In this document: positions 20,243-33,015 of the stretch, one piece after another | Layout: each line of letters opens with the position of its first letter | Numbering within the stretch: the first letter of the stretch is position 1 | Assembly (NCBI GenBank): GCA_027919835.1 | Contig: JANVFP010000003.1 | Coordinates: 186,001 to 250,000 of the forward strand | Direction of reading: 5' to 3' | Length of the DNA: 64,000 bases | Source of the DNA: Lentinula raphanica | Taxonomy: Eukaryota; Basidiomycota; Agaricomycetes; Agaricales; Omphalotaceae | Notes under the pieces: generated by a model | Database searches by the model: none | Told to the model about the DNA's origin: nothing | The model's input: the letters and a program-made list of their open reading frames with translations, nothing else | Translations under genes and position numbers: made by a program

Positions 20243-21308
20243 TCAGATAGCTTCATCATCATCATCATTGGACCAAACATCTTCAGCAGAAAAAGTTCCT
20301 TCAGCAACATTTGCACCCCCAGAAGTCTTGTGAGACAGCCACACTTTGCGCTCATGGCAAGCATCACGGTAATGCCATCCCTTCTTCCCACAGAAGAAGC
20401 AGGTGATCTCGTTCAAGGGACGTCGGCGAGCAGGGGAAACAACAAGGGCTTTGTCGGTAGGGGAATTAATGGTAGGAGTGGCAGCGGTAGGATAGGATTG
20501 AGAACTGGTCTGTCGAGTCTCTTCATTGAGCAAACGGGTGATGACAACATCGAGAGTGAGTTTGGCAGGATTCGTCGAGTCAAAGGATATGATGATGGGG
20601 TCATAGGAGGATCATCAGGAAAAGCACCCTTGGCCTAGGTAACCCAGAGATACCCCCCAAAACCTAGGCTCTCCCAAAGCACCCAAAGAAATCTGAGGCG
20701 AACTCAGGCTTGCCCAGGCTTTTCCAGGCAAACTCAGGCTTGCTCAGGCTTTTTCAGGCAAATTCAAAGTTTTTAAACTGCTGAGGTTTTGGGGGGTATC
20801 TCTAGGCAGCCTAGGCACCAGGTCAGTTTTGCTGATGATGGGGGTCATCAACAGCAATACCAGCCATGGCCATCTCAAAAGCTTGGGCTCAGATATCACC
20901 AATTCATGCCTGCATCTTCTGCGTGGGACCCTTCTTCGACGTCAGGAACTTGCGCTTCAGCGCCAAACTTGTAGCAAAACCTCGGCCTCGGTGAACGTTC
21001 TGCAACTTCTCCCAGATCTCCAGGGGATCCTTTGAAGTCATGTGGGAAAGCTGACCTGGTTCAACTCGCAAAATCATCTCTGCACGGGCCTGTGCCATCT
21101 TTTCAGCCTTCCTCTTCGCCTTCTGCACATCCACCTCCACCTTAATCTCCTCTTCAGTCTTCGTTCCAGCCTCAACAAGGACCTCTACAACATTGGTCCA
21201 CAAACCCTTCCGGATCAACTCTGCTTCCATCATGATCGCCCAGGAAGCGTAATTCGAGTCATTGAGTTTGGAGAAACCGGTGATAGAGTCGTCGGTCATT
21301 GTCGTCAA
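20243..21308 (-). pseudogene. Copia-type gag, interrupted
   Basis: The N-terminal part (21308-20904) has the Copia gag pattern (FSKLNDSNYASWAIMMEAEL, later EIWEKLQNVHRGRG). Two in-frame TGA follow where Trp and Arg are expected (about 20904 and 20892). After the MITE at 20613-20837 and a small deletion, gag resumes in another frame (IIISFDSTNPAKLTLDVVIT..RLLNEE), with a zinc knuckle CFFCGKKGWHYRDAC and an acidic tail ending at 20243. It once packaged RNA; it is broken now. Confidence 0.8.
20613..20837. mobile_element. CATCAGG-family MITE (225 bp) nested in gag
   Basis: Ends CATCAGGAAAAGCACCCTTG and AGTTTTGCTGATG, with AT duplicated (20611-20612, 20838-20839). Inner box AGATACCCCCCAAAACCTAG and its complement. 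The middle repeats CAGGCTTGCC/CAGGCTTTTC about every 10 bp. It is a sister copy of the element at 59957. Confidence 0.9.
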
Positions 21309-21407
21309 GGTTTGTCGTCGTCGATAAAGAAGTCAGCGGTCGTCAGAGCTGAATAGTCGTCGTGGCTACGAAAGCAATAGAACAGTGGCTTCAGCTAAGC
21401 GCGTTTG

Positions 21408-21639
21408 TGTTGGAATAAACGTCGGATTCCGGTCTGTTAGCTGAGAGCCTGAGCAAACGCGCAGAGAAATCAATTGAACATACAGTACTATATATAGGTG
21501 ATAAGTTGAATTATCTAAGCATACTATATTACATCCCAAACAGATAACAGGTGGATCAACCGCCGCTGCAAAGTGGAGTCTTTGGATATGATGGAACTGC
21601 GCTCGCGACCCGATTGCAATTCCATCCACATCTCTTACA
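21408..21639 (-). repeat. LTR (5' LTR in element orientation), 232 bp
   Basis: Partner of 19904-20135, same length and boundaries. Gag on the minus strand begins about 100 bp inside it. Confidence 0.9.
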
Positions 21640-22206
21640 CATGACCCCTTCATTACCACTTGGTTTACTCCACTATTTTGTCATTAATACTTAAGGTATG
21701 CGAAGATTGCATTCAATTCTTTGCCCACTCATATCCTTGCAGTTGGTCCACTCAATACATCACCTTCTTTGTGTCACTCGCCCACCACTCCCACTGCAAT
21801 GCCTCGTGTCCGAGTTTTCTATATCTCTTTTCTTCCTTTTATTTGTCTTGTGGAAGTCACTTATGATGTCTTTTCTGGTTACATTGATGATTTCCTTTGG
21901 TTTCAACACCGCATGTATTATATTTGTGATTTCAGGTACTCTCTGATCACCGCTCCGACTCATACTCTATAAATTTGTACTATATCTGCCCTTCTTGTCC
22001 AATACACACACTTTGGAGGGGAGCGAGCTTTGCTTCCCCGGTACGGCTAATTCGTGGGATAAGTGGAGGTCGGATAGCCGAATACCTATCTTATCCTATC
22101 TTATCCTGGCACCAACTGTCACATCATGCGTTTTCGTGATACGTGACAATTCGCTTTTGCTTTCTTTCCACTTTGAAGTTTCGCAATTGTTCTCAGCCAG
22201 CTATAG
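21640..22206. promoter_or_regulatory. Upstream region of the RING gene
   Basis: About 570 bp without a convincing gene. It contains pyrimidine-rich stretches (near 21780-21850), usual upstream of fungal starts, and the chromosomal copy of the retroelement target CATGA at 21640. No specific binding site can be named. Confidence 0.35.
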
Positions 22207-23210
22207 ATGGCTGAGGTACTATGCGAGATTTGCTATCAAGTACTGTCTCTCGACAACTTCTGGTTTTCAACTTGCGGTGAGTTGCGGTTACAGCATTGTA
22301 TTACCATGTTTTTGTTCAACTTTCCACACTAATAGGTCATGGATACTGTGGAACCTGTACGGCTTCGTTGAAGAAGAGCCGTACGTGTCCTTCTTGTCGG
22401 AAACCACGGAAAAAGTCAGATCTACACAAAATCTACTTCGCGCTTCCCGAACAACACGAGGATGCATTTGGCACTATCTCGCAATCCCAAACTCGAGCCA
22501 CAGGCAACAAAAACCTTTGCGCCACTTCATCTTCGTTGGGAGATGCCATTCAAGGTCTAAAAAGGCTCACTGATACAATGGCAGATGGAGAGCTTGCGGT
22601 GCGTAAACGTTCGAACATCTGTTGTTTCAAACTTGAATATTCATGCCCCTATTAGCAAAAGCTTCACGAAGTAGAAAAAGATTTGGAACAAGGTTTTCAA
22701 GTCATATCGTATCAGTTGCGACTGGAACAAGACGAAAAGCGTGCTCTGCAAGAGAAGGTCAATCTGTGGGCTCGGATGGTGGCTCAAGCTGACAAATTGG
22801 ACGCTCAGTTGAAACAACTGAAAGAACAACTCGACAAAGTCATACGCGCCAATCAAACAGCTATTACCACAAACAAAGAACTCACCCGTCGTCTCGCCAT
22901 GGAACAGAATGAGGTTGAGCAGTTGCGTAAGGATGTCATTGACGAGAGGCGTTGGACGAAAGAAAGAGAAGAGCAGATTCATCAGCTCGAACAAGAGTTA
23001 GAGGCTACTAAGAAACAGGTGTGTGATTAATCTTCAGCTCTACTGCATCGTTTCTTATATTGCTCTACACAGGCTAAACTGACAAAGAAGAAGCTCAAAC
23101 ATCTGGCGCGAGACTCTCCGAATTCTGCTCCAGATAGTGTTGATGACACTTTGATCATTGATCCAGCTGTGTCACCGTACAACGCCAGACTCTTTACAAC
23201 GAACCTGTGA
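22207..23210 (+). CDS. RING-finger/coiled-coil protein, putative E3 ubiquitin ligase
   Basis: Exons 22207-22276, 22336-22598, 22656-23018 and 23073-23210 splice in phase to 277 residues. The first 45 residues form a perfect C3HC4 RING: Cys6, Cys9, Cys23, His25,  Cys28, Cys31, Cys41 and Cys44 (CEICYQ..TCGHGYCGTC..CPSC). Such domains recruit E2 enzymes for ubiquitin transfer. From about residue 112 to 232 the sequence is a heptad-rich coiled coil (LEQELEATKKQ and similar), likely for dimerisation or substrate binding, followed by a short tail with DDTLIIDP. The start is the first Met and lies three codons before the first zinc ligand region. It marks the left edge of the intact gene island. The substrate is unknown. 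Confidence 0.85.
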
Positions 23211-23829
23211 TGAAACGTGAGGTAGACCGATGTGTACGTCCTTCTGATTCCTTGTTCTTGATTTCTGACCCTTACATACAGCATCGTTTTGGTTCGATCT
23301 TCCGATATCATCTATTGATTCTGCATAGTGTGTAGAGTGTCCTTCTCTTATCTTCAAGCTCGTCAAACCGATTCAAACTTATAACCTCCTACAATTGTAC
23401 GTCGATCGTCAGTCGAGTGTATATGCATTGACTCAAGACTGATTCCTTACTTCATCTAGCCTACAGCACAACCAGACTATATTCTTCATACAAACTTATG
23501 ACACCACGGTCCACTATCGAGGCCAGTCTGATTTAATTTACGACTTTTCTTGTATTCCTTGTATCGGATCTACTTTCATACTTTCTTGATTCTTTGCTTT
23601 GTCGTGGCACTCTGTCTCTTCTTGTATCGCACAGGACTATCGCTGTGTATATCTACTCGTACAATCATGTAAAACTTTCTTTCACTCGGGCTAGTGTCAG
23701 TCGACAATATCATTCTCGACTCCGATTACACAACCATTGAACTTCTTTCTATTGAGAGGTCTATGTTACATGATGTGTGCATTTGGTGTACAATTCTGTG
23801 TCCTAAATATATAAGCACGGATTGCGAAT
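23211..23829. other. Convergent intergenic region, no gene seen
   Basis: 620 bp between the 3' ends of the RING gene (+) and the monooxygenase gene (-). AT-rich patches such as CTTGTATTCCTTGTATCGG could serve as 3' processing signals; nothing coding is recognised. Confidence 0.4.
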
Positions 23830-25723
23830 TTAGGCTGTGGTAGCCTTCTTGAACACCCAACCCTCGTAACCCTTGGCTGCTGAGTCCATGATTGCTTTGT
23901 AGTACACAGGGACCCCTCCAGGGAACTGAAGCAGCTCAACCTTCTTGCTGAAGGGGAGTGAGTATAGCATTTCGAGTTTCGGACATGATTACATACCCTT
24001 CGATGTTACTTCCCATATACCACGAATGCTTTGCGCCCGTCCATAGACCCATTGAAGCTATTTGTTGCAGCTGCTCACTCCAAGCGTCTTGTGCTTCTTT
24101 GCTGCTCGACGAATTCAGCCACCCTTATCAACGTCTATAGTACTCAAGAACACTCACGCAGCCACAACATGTGACAAGTTGTTCTCCCGACAGTGCTTGA
24201 TGACGTCTGCAATCCATTCACTGGTAAATTCCTGTTTAGAGTGTTGTTGAGTACACAAGCCTGTAATCAATCGATGACGATACTCACAATGGTACTGGGG
24301 CCGTTACTGAAAGCGGCCGGTGATTGTGGTCCATAGATCCAGAACATGTTGGGGTACGTCGCGCTGCCCAATCCCAGGTAGGAGCGAACACCGTCCACCC
24401 ACTTCTCCTTGATAGGTATACCATCTTGGCCACGGATATCAATCGCGGTGACTCCACCAGTGACCATGTCAAATCCTGTAGCGAACATCAAGGCATCGAG
24501 CTTGTGCTCGACTCCGTCACTGGTCCTGACACCATCAGGAGTGATTTCGACGATGGAGTTCTTGTTGACGTCGATCAAGTCGACGTTGGGCTGGTTGTAG
24601 ACTTCGAAGTAGCTCTGTATATGGGATCAGCGAATGGTCTATTAACGACAACATAGTGAATCACCTGTTCGAGACTTGGACGTTTAACACCGAAAGGATG
24701 CGGAGATTTCATGGGCGCAAGCTTTTCCTTCATTTCGGGGTCGTTAATACGGGCTCTGGTCTTGTCTCTCCAGAAAGCGTAAGCCACATCGTTGGCTTCT
24801 TGGTTGAAGAAGATATCTCCATAGGATCCGATCCAGAAGTGGAAACCACCCTTCTGCCACTTGTCTTCGTAGGCCAGGGTTCGTTCCTCAAGAGTTGTCT
24901 CGAGAGTAGGCTTCATGTCGAGATCATGAAGATAACCCGAGAAGGTCTGTAATCGTCGGCCAAATTGGATGGGGTATAAGTAATCCTTCAGTTTCTTCTG
25001 TTCTTCGAGGTCTAGCTTCTCCTGTCTCATCGGAAGGGAGAGATTGGGGGTTCTCTGGAAGACGGTGAGGTGGTCTACAAGAGGAGCAATATCTTGGATG
25101 AGTTGGACGCCTGTGGAGCCAGTCCCAACTACTCCGACTCTTTTTCCTTTGACGTCGTAGTCTTTGGGCCATCGCGAGGTGTGATGTATCTCTCCTTTGA
25201 AGGTTTCGATTCCCTTGAAAGGAGGGATGTAGTATTTGGAACCAATACCCACGCACAAACTGAACCATTGGGTACGATAGACGGTACCAGCTTCAGTCGT
25301 CAGGGTCCATCGGTCAGCAGACTCGTCCCAAATTGCGGACACGACACGCGAGTTATATGAGACGTCTTTGCTGAGGTCCAGCTTCTTGTCGACATACTCA
25401 AAGTACTGTCGAATCTCGCGCCAGTCAGGGAACTTCACTGAATAGTTCCAGTCCTTGTATAGCTCGGGATCCGAGAATTGGTAGATAGGGTTTTCAGAGT
25501 CGACCCTAGCTCCGGGGTAGTTATTCCAATACCTATATGGATTTATCAGATTTTCAAGGAATTATCAAAGAACTATGTCTATTCATTACCATACACCTCC
25601 CAGACCTCCTCCGGCCTCAAGGAGCCTCACTTTGAGACCTAGTTTGCGGAACTGGATCAGTTGGTGAACACCAGCGAAGCCAGCCCCAACGATGATTGCG
25701 TCGAATTCCTGTACGTCGGACAT
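23830..25723 (-). CDS. FAD-dependent Baeyer-Villiger-type monooxygenase
   Basis: Six minus-strand exons, 25723-25590, 25532-24665, 24614-24288, 24231-24158, 24101-23997 and 23947-23830, join in phase to 541 residues, the usual length. The FAD-binding Rossmann motif is VGAGFAG (Gly13, Gly15, Gly18). The Baeyer-Villiger fingerprint FKGEIHHTSRWP lies at residues 156-167, and the NADPH-binding GTGSTG at 181-186. The late FATGFD motif and a C-terminal WYMGSNIEGK segment match cyclohexanone/phenylacetone monooxygenase relatives. The enzyme inserts oxygen next to a ketone, using NADPH and O2, in the cytosol; the substrate cannot be read from sequence. All motifs are intact. It lies beside an A-T-R reductase and an SDR, so a small metabolite locus is possible. 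Confidence 0.92.
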
Positions 25724-26404
25724 GCTCGAATCTGGAGAGAGAGAATATGAACAGGTAGATGCTCACCTGGAAGCTTTTAAGCTACTCTGCGCATTCTCCC
25801 TTGTGATCCAGATTACTCTCTTAGTCCACCCTAACGGAACGATAGACCGCGAATGGGGTCCAGGCGGAAAGGAATTTGCTGGATTTTCGCAGACCAGGGT
25901 ATTATAGACTGAAGAGATTCAATACTACCCCATCTGTCTACACTCGTGGACATCGGAGAGGTGTACAATCTTGTATAATATGGTCTGATTCTATGCTTGT
26001 CAGGTTTTCGAAATTGATATTCTGTAAGTTGCCAGTCAGAAAGGTATGTTGGTGCATGCTTCTCTTGAGCTCCGCTTGCGGCGAAACGTTGAAGTTCGCA
26101 ATGTCCCGACGCAGTCAGAATGTAGACCAGAGTGAAGAACAAAAGAAGCTTCTACTTCATATCGATGATTAACAGACAGACAGAATGAGACTGATACCTG
26201 CTTTCTCTCTCAAGCCGATCAGCTATCGGGTTTCCAAGCTCTTCTGACTTGTGATGATTCGCAAGAAAAATGATAAATTTTAGGGCGATCATCTGTTGAT
26301 CATTTCTGTTCTTTCGTCTACTCTTACTCTGGGCAAGATTCGTGTGCAAAAAGTGAAAGAGGCGAGTTGAGGGATCATAATCACGGCAGCTGAAATTTGA
26401 AACA
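25724..26404. promoter_or_regulatory. Upstream region of the monooxygenase gene
   Basis: 680 bp between the stop of GMP synthase and the start of the monooxygenase, both on the minus strand. It must hold the monooxygenase promoter and the GMP synthase 3' end. No coding or repeat structure recognised. Confidence 0.35.
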
Positions 26405-28595
26405 TCATAGCCATTCAACAGTCTATCAAAGTAAATTTGGAGAGTTTGAGGAACGTGATTGGGAGTATGAGTATGATGGTGCAGAAACCTGTAGCATGAG
26501 ACGTACCGCAGGTGGTTTAGATGAGATATCGTAAGTTACCCGATTGATACCATTGACCTCGTTGGTAATTCTAGAGGAGATACGGCGTAACACCTCAGCC
26601 GGAAAGACATACCTGAGGGACGAGGACGACTCAGTCAGCTTATTCTAAGAGATAAATTTATCAATGCTAGAACCCACCAATCGGCCGTCATGAAATCTTC
26701 TGATTGTACTGCTCGTAGGGCGATGACCTAGATATTCGAAGGTGAGTGGGTTTGTAACATGTCAGCACATAAGATGACCAACCTGCTCGTAAGTTCTAGC
26801 ATCTCCCATGACTCCGACTGCTCGAACGGGAAGCAGAACGGCAAATGCCTGTGATATTTCATTATACAGCCCGGCGTTACGAATCTCTTCGATGAAGATG
26901 TTGTCAGCCTGTTGGAGGATTCGCACTTGATCTCGGGTGACCGGACCAAGGATACGAATGGCTAGTCCTGGTCCAGGGAATGGATGTCGCTGAACAAGCG
27001 GGGCCGGAATGGAGAGAAGGCGACCGAGTGCTCGTACTTCGTCTGATGAGTAAGCAAAGGTGAGTATGGTACTTTTCAACGCATCGGAACCAAACACACC
27101 CTTGAACAACTCCCGAAGAGGTTCGATCAGCTTCAACTTCATGCCCTTCAGTAATCCGCCAACGTTATGGTGCGTTTTGATCGTAGCACTGGGTCCCTTG
27201 AAGCTGATACTCTCGATGACATCTGGATATAGAGTGCCTTGTAACAACCACTCCACTTTGCCTTTCGCATCAGCTCCTTTCTTTTCCTCTTCCTCGGCCG
27301 CAGCTTCAATTTTGGCAGCTTCCTCCTCAAACACGTTGATAAATGTGTTGCCAATGATTTTCCGTTTTTGCTCCGGGTCCTGAATGTCCTGCAGACGCGA
27401 CAAGAAAAGATCGGACGCGTCTACGACAGTCAGGTTGACACCGAGGTTCTGATTGAGCATTTCGTGAACCTGTTTTGCTTCGTTCAAGCGCAAAACCCCG
27501 TTATCAACCATGATCGCATGGAACCTGATGATGAGTCAACAAACCGGACGCGCACTATGTGTGCCAGAATCGTACCTGTCCCCGATTGCTTCATGCATGA
27601 GCTTGGCTGCAACTGTACTGTCTACGCCACCACTGACTGCTCCGATGACACGACCTTTAGGACCACAAATCTCACGGATGCGAGCAATTTCTTTTCCGAT
27701 GAACTCTTGCTAGACCCGATATCAGCCATTTCATCCAGATGGTTAAAGCTTGATATGTACCATGGTCCAGTTCGATCTACACCCACAAATGTCCAAAATG
27801 AAACGACCGATGACTTCCTTGCCCCTAGGAGAATGCGTGACTTCTGGATGGAACTGTATACCATAGAACGGTTTGGTGTTGTGAGCTACGGCAGCGAATG
27901 GAGCGGTTCTCGTATGTGCGATGATATGGAAATCGGGAGGCATTTCGCATAGCTGATCACCATGCGACATCCAGACCTAGGAACGGACGAACGAAGGAAT
28001 GAATGCCGATCTGACACTAGGAGAACGTCAAGCTACCTGCATTTCTTCACCTAACCCTTGAAAGAGTGCGTCCACGGGTGTGTCTCCATCATGAATTTTG
28101 TTTATTTGTAATTGGGCGAAACCATATTCTCGATGATCACTTTTTTCAACCTTGCCTCTCATTGCCCATGCCATTTCCTGTTATTCCCGAGTTAGTGTAT
28201 CATAACGGAGCTAGAGATGAGACTCACCTGGAGCCCATAGCATATACCCAAAACAGGAATTCCGAGCTCGAAAACCGCTGGATCGACATGAGGAGAATCC
28301 TTATCGTAAACCGAGTATGGTGAACCAGATAAAATAATTCCTAAAAAGTGTTATCATCTCTTTCTAGATAGATAGAGATAACAGGCACCTTTTGGCTTGA
28401 AATGAAGGTCTGCGAGTTTGATTGTGCAAGGCTGTAGTTCAGCATAGACGTTGTGTTCACGACATCTCCGTGTTATCAGATGACTGTACTATATGTTCAA
28501 GTCAGTCATAACAGATGAAGATCCCACATAATGCAGACCTGTGAGCCAAAGTCGAGGATGAGGATAGTGTCGAACTGGTCGTGTATCTCTGCCAT
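26405..28595 (-). CDS. GUA1: GMP synthase (glutamine-hydrolysing)
   Basis: Ten minus-strand exons run from 28595-28539 to a tiny 18-nt last exon 26422-26405, all in phase, giving 558 residues. The class I glutamine amidotransferase half has LILDFGSQY, the nucleophile GICYG (Cys86) and FHPEV (His180, Glu182). The ATP pyrophosphatase half has the P-loop SGGVDST (235-241) and the dimerisation end [19 protein letters not shown]. It converts XMP, glutamine and ATP to GMP, the last step of guanine nucleotide synthesis, in the cytosol. An acidic insert ([15 protein letters not shown]) is of the type seen in fungal orthologues. The start is the first Met before LILDFGSQ. Intact and presumably essential, it anchors the gene island as normal chromosome. 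Confidence 0.97.
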
Positions 28596-29005
28596 GATCT
28601 ACACTGAGATAAGTTGGTAAATTTTGACGCCCGTAGGAAAAAATTACGACCACGTGCTTAAGCGCTTATTTCTCCTTCGACCGTCTTAGTGACGTCCAGG
28701 TCCTCCTTAGTCTCATCAACTCAAGGGATGCGACGAACCTTCGCAAATTTTACTGCTGACTCCCACTGCTTAGCTTTATCAGAGCCCCTTATGGCTTGGT
28801 GACTATAGGGAGCTTCTGCTCATGCATTGACGACATGGTCGATTTTGACTGACAGTCGTTCATCCATGTTGAATCGTTGATGAATGATATAGCGTATGAT
28901 CTGCATATTATATGTATATCTGATTCTTACCCGAGGTGAAAGGATTTAGCCGACCTCAAAAAATGTATTTCAGAAGATGCACGATTGTCCTCGAACCATT
29001 CGACC
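28596..29005. promoter_or_regulatory. Divergent promoter region (GUA1 / A-T-R reductase)
   Basis: 410 bp between two divergent starts. TATATGTATAT at about 28909-28919 could be a TATA-like element for the plus-strand gene. Nothing else specific. Confidence 0.4.
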
Positions 29006-32000
29006 ATGACTTCTCCTCTTCCTCTTCCAGACCTCGATGCGCCAATCAGCATACCCGACATTCTCCAACACCACCTCGAGAACAATCCTACGTTTCCTAT
29101 CTACGTCTATCCAGAACATGCTACAGGAGAGCTCAAAGAAATAACGATGCTCGAGTTCGCTCGAGCCGCGTATCGTGCAGGAGCTGCAGTCCGTGGAGAC
29201 TCGAAGCCGGGCGATGTGGTGGCCATCATTGCGAATCTTGACTCCATAGTTTACATGGCTCTCATCACTGGTCTCATGAACGTTGGCCTTGTGGTAAGTC
29301 AATCATATTCCCATAACTTTGTTCGCATGTGCATTGCTTCTTTTTCAGCCTTTTCCCATCTCCCCACGGAATTCCTCGCCTGCTATTGCGGAATTGCTTC
29401 GTAAAAGCTCTGCGCGTCGACTGCTCACTACGCATGTTACTTTACCCGATGTCATCAATGGTATCCGATCGGAAATGCGAACAGACGGTTTGCGCTTGGA
29501 AGAAGCCCCAAGTCTGAAAGACATTTTTCCGTACCTAGCAAGGGAGACGGCTGGACACCCCTTCAGTTGTGCAGTGGAACCATTCATACCAGAAGACACT
29601 GATGCCGCAATCTATCTGCACTCATCGGGCTCCACGGGCTTCCCGAAAGCAGTTCGGCTCTCTTATCTGAACTTCAAAGATTACATATCTGTTTGTTAGT
29701 CCTTTTGACCAAATTTTGGCATACTAAAGATTGATGACTTCATCCGTTCAGTGTGCATTGACGATATGCGAAGTCTTGGGTTTAGTCCCTATGGCGCCGC
29801 TGGTTTACCGCCTTTCCATGTGATGGCTGTCTTCAATCAACTATGCGTAGGACTTTATGGTCAAATCACAGTTTGCATGTTCCCTCCGGTGGTGACTAAA
29901 CCAGAAGCTCTCCCTGTCATGTTATCTCCTGAAAACGTACTTGAAAACGCAAGACTTACTCGATCTTCCGCTATGCTAACTGTTCCTACGTTTCTGACTC
30001 TGTGGTCACACTCCGAGGAGGCCATCCATCAATTAGCTAAATGTGTACTTGTGGTAAACCAACGTGATCATCTCCCGAGTCATCTTCTGGTGAAACTCAT
30101 CATTATTCATAGTTCTACGGAGGTGGACCACTTCCACCCACCACAGGAGATTACCTAGTCTCTCGTGGTGTCAAGGTTGTTACAGCATATGGTGGAACTG
30201 AAATGGGATTACTCATAAAGGCTGCCATCGATCCCGAGAACTGGTCTTACGCGGAGTTTTCAGACAAATGCGAAATAAGATGGGTACCCCAAGGAGATGG
30301 AACATTCGAAGCACAATTTTTGGTGTGTTGACATCCTACAGAATTGTGTACGGTCGTCGAATAACCGTCCTCCATCAGACCACAAAGCTTCATCATCCTG
30401 CAGTCGAGAATATCCCAGACGTCAAGGGTTACGCAACGTCAGATCTGTTTATTCCTCACCCTATTAATCCCAAGAAATGGAAGATGTAAGGTTTTACCAT
30501 ACGTTCAATGACGGTGACTCATTAACACACACACAGTGTTGGTCGTGTTGACGACGTGATTATCCATTCCTCAGGCGAAAAAACGGTATTCATATGCACA
30601 GGAGCCTCGTCTAATGACTTATGTCTTCATGTCCAGGTACCTACGCCCATGGAATCCATTATAGCAGCAACTTCTTTGTGAGTGTTCTTGGTACGAAAGT
30701 TGGGGGGTCACCTTATCATCACCTTCCTCAGAATACAAGGAGTTGTGATGTTCGGACGAGAACGTGACCAGACAGGCATTCTTGTTGAACCTTCTCCGGC
30801 ACACAAAGTAGATGTGAAAGATCCCGCCCAAATCTCTGCGTTTCGAAACTCCATATGGCATGTCGTTTCTTTGTCTCCGAATCATTGCTTATACCCAGAT
30901 GCATCTATTCTTAGGAATCTGGTAGAAGACGCAAACAGGATCGCTCCGGCTTTCAGTAAAATTTTCAAGGAGATGATTCTTATTGCCTCCCCCGATAAGC
31001 CCCTTCCGCGTGTAGGTAAAGGGACTGTAGCTCGAAAAGCTGCATTGGCACTATACGAATCCGAGATCAACGAAATGTACGTAGACATACACTCACTGGA
31101 TATTCGCGGCAATTCGTTGATTGGGCACCAGATATGCGATTGTGGAGTCTAACTCGGGAGGTGACTCGGTTGACCCCCCCAAATCATGGACCGCTGTGGA
31201 TGTCCAGTCATGGCTCGTTGCTCATATTACAGACATTACATCTAACCACATCAGCGTAGACCCTACGCATGACCTGTTCGAACAGGGTTTTGATAGGTAC
31301 CAGATGTCTCAAGGGTGTTATCTCAACTGAATTTTTTCACTCTTCTTTTCCAGTTTGGTTTCTACTATCTTGCGTTTGCATATCGTTGGTGCACTGCGCA
31401 AATTTGAGGACCCCGCGCTCGCAAGAGAAGTGCCTCAAAGCGTAGTATACTCTCATCCTACGGTAGAAAGCCTTACTCGATATATCTTAAATCTGGTCAA
31501 CAACAGGAACGGGAATGAGACCTCGGCCCAAACCCGTTCTCAAATCATAGAAGAGATGATCGAAAAATACTCTCAAGGGCTGGAAGATCCTCCCCCTTCC
31601 CCACAGATACCTTATCTGAATCAAACGCACCATGTCCTGCTGACTGGGTCCACCGGGAACTTGGGCGCAGAATTACTCGCCGGGCTTCTCTCAAACGATT
31701 CTGTTCACCGGGTTTATGCCCTCAATCGAACGTCATTCAAAACTTCAATTCTTGATCGACATCGCTCCCGTTTCGAAAATAAAGGCTTAGATGCTTCTCT
31801 GCTAGCATCACCAAAGTTAGTTTTCCTCGAAGGTGAGGTGTCTAGCGACAACCTCGGTCTTGAGGATAGTATGTTCAACGAGGTGAGCGCGCGCACGCTC
31901 TGCTCATTTGTACAGCCTCCTCGAAATATTCCTAGCTGCGGCGAAATCTGACCATGGTTATCCACAATGCGTGGAGGTTGGACTTCAACCTCTCACTACC

Positions 32001-33015
32001 TTCATTCGAATCGCATATCAAGGGCGCCCGTTCGTTGATAGATTTAGCCCGTTCGAGTCATCGCTCGTCCAACATCAAATTCCTCTTCACGTCTTCGATA
32101 GCATCCACTCAATCGTGGGATGCAAGAAAAGGTCCCTACCCCGAGGAGGTTGTCATGGACTCGAGTTACGCTGTGGGCGGCGGCTATGGTGAGAGTAAAT
32201 ATGTGACTGAGCGCGTGAGTCGGACGTTGAAGCGTTTTACGAATTGTACTCTGACCCTAGACCTCGGTTCAGATACTGGCTCGGAGTGGTTTACAAGCCA
32301 CGTCGTTCAGGATTGGCCAAATATGTGGCGGAGAACCTCACGGGGCTTGGGCCACGAGTGACTGGCTACCTATTCTTGTCAAATCCGGCCTCACTTTAAA
32401 CAAACTTCCTGATGCGCATGGGGTATGTGGTTATTGTTTTGAAATTCAGGGAATGGATGTCTGATTCTAAACGCACGTAAAACACACATCGTGGAATGAA
32501 CAGGTTGTGTCTTGGATACCAATGGATGCTGTGACTTCTGCGATACTGGATACCGCGTTCCTGGAAGGTTCAGCTCCCTTTGCGGTCAATGTCATACACC
32601 CACGACCTACCACTTGGTCTACTGTGATGAAGAATATTCGACAGGCCCTCATCCGCAAGAAGACTCTGTCCTCCGATGCCTTATCACTCATCCCCTTCAA
32701 AGAATGGCTGATAGAACTAGAACAAAACGTCAACAATACCTCCGATGATCTTGTGAGTCACCATCGCTTCACTTTCTAACTCTGACTCTCCAAATTGACT
32801 GATCCACTTTCAAGCCGGCATTAAAATTGCTGGAGTTTTTCAAGCTTCAGGCGTCCGCAGATGATTGCACAAGTCCTGAAGGTGAAAGTTTAGGTCTGAC
32901 CCCATTGAAGATAGAAAACGTGGAGAGAATTAGTCAACGAATCAGATCTCTTGGAGGTCTTGAAGCCTCCATTATAGAAAAGTGGGTTGATTATTGGATA
33001 CTTTCCGGCTTCTAG
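29006..33015 (+). CDS. NRPS-like adenylation-thiolation-reductase (A-T-R) enzyme
   Basis: At least a dozen exons; most junctions can be read in phase (for example 29006-29293, 29349-29694, 29752-30053, 30113-30322, 30379-30485, 30537-30585), while one near 30860-30910 is uncertain. The adenylation core has YLHSSGSTGFPKAV, AYGGTEMG, GYATSDLF, VGRVDDVI and PLPRVGKGT. The carrier domain has DLFEQGFDSL, its Ser codon split by an intron near 31274/31355. The reductase has TGSTGNLGAELL, YGESKYVTER and WIPMDAV, ending ILSGF. Such enzymes activate a carboxylic acid with ATP, load it on phosphopantetheine and release it with NADPH as aldehyde or alcohol. The family includes aminoadipate reductase and mushroom aryl-acid reductases; the substrate here is unknown. 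There is no condensation domain. No stop or frameshift is needed. Confidence 0.9.

Larger units (their letters stand above)
19904..21639 (-). mobile_element. Gag-only Copia-type LTR element (TR-GAG type), minus orientation
   Basis: Two 232-bp direct repeats (19904-20135 and 21408-21639) starting TGTTGGAATAAACGTCGG and ending CATCTCTTACA enclose a minus-strand gag and nothing else. A 5-bp duplication CATGA flanks the unit (19899-19903 and 21640-21644). Protease, integrase and reverse transcriptase are absent, so it would depend on an autonomous Copia. A CATCAGG MITE sits in gag. The two repeats differ at only a few positions, suggesting modest age. Confidence 0.88.

Noticed and set aside
24324..24952. 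Plus-strand open frames opposite the monooxygenase and GMP synthase genes
   Set aside because: Both genes are fully explained on the minus strand with all motifs and in-phase introns; the plus frames are shadows.
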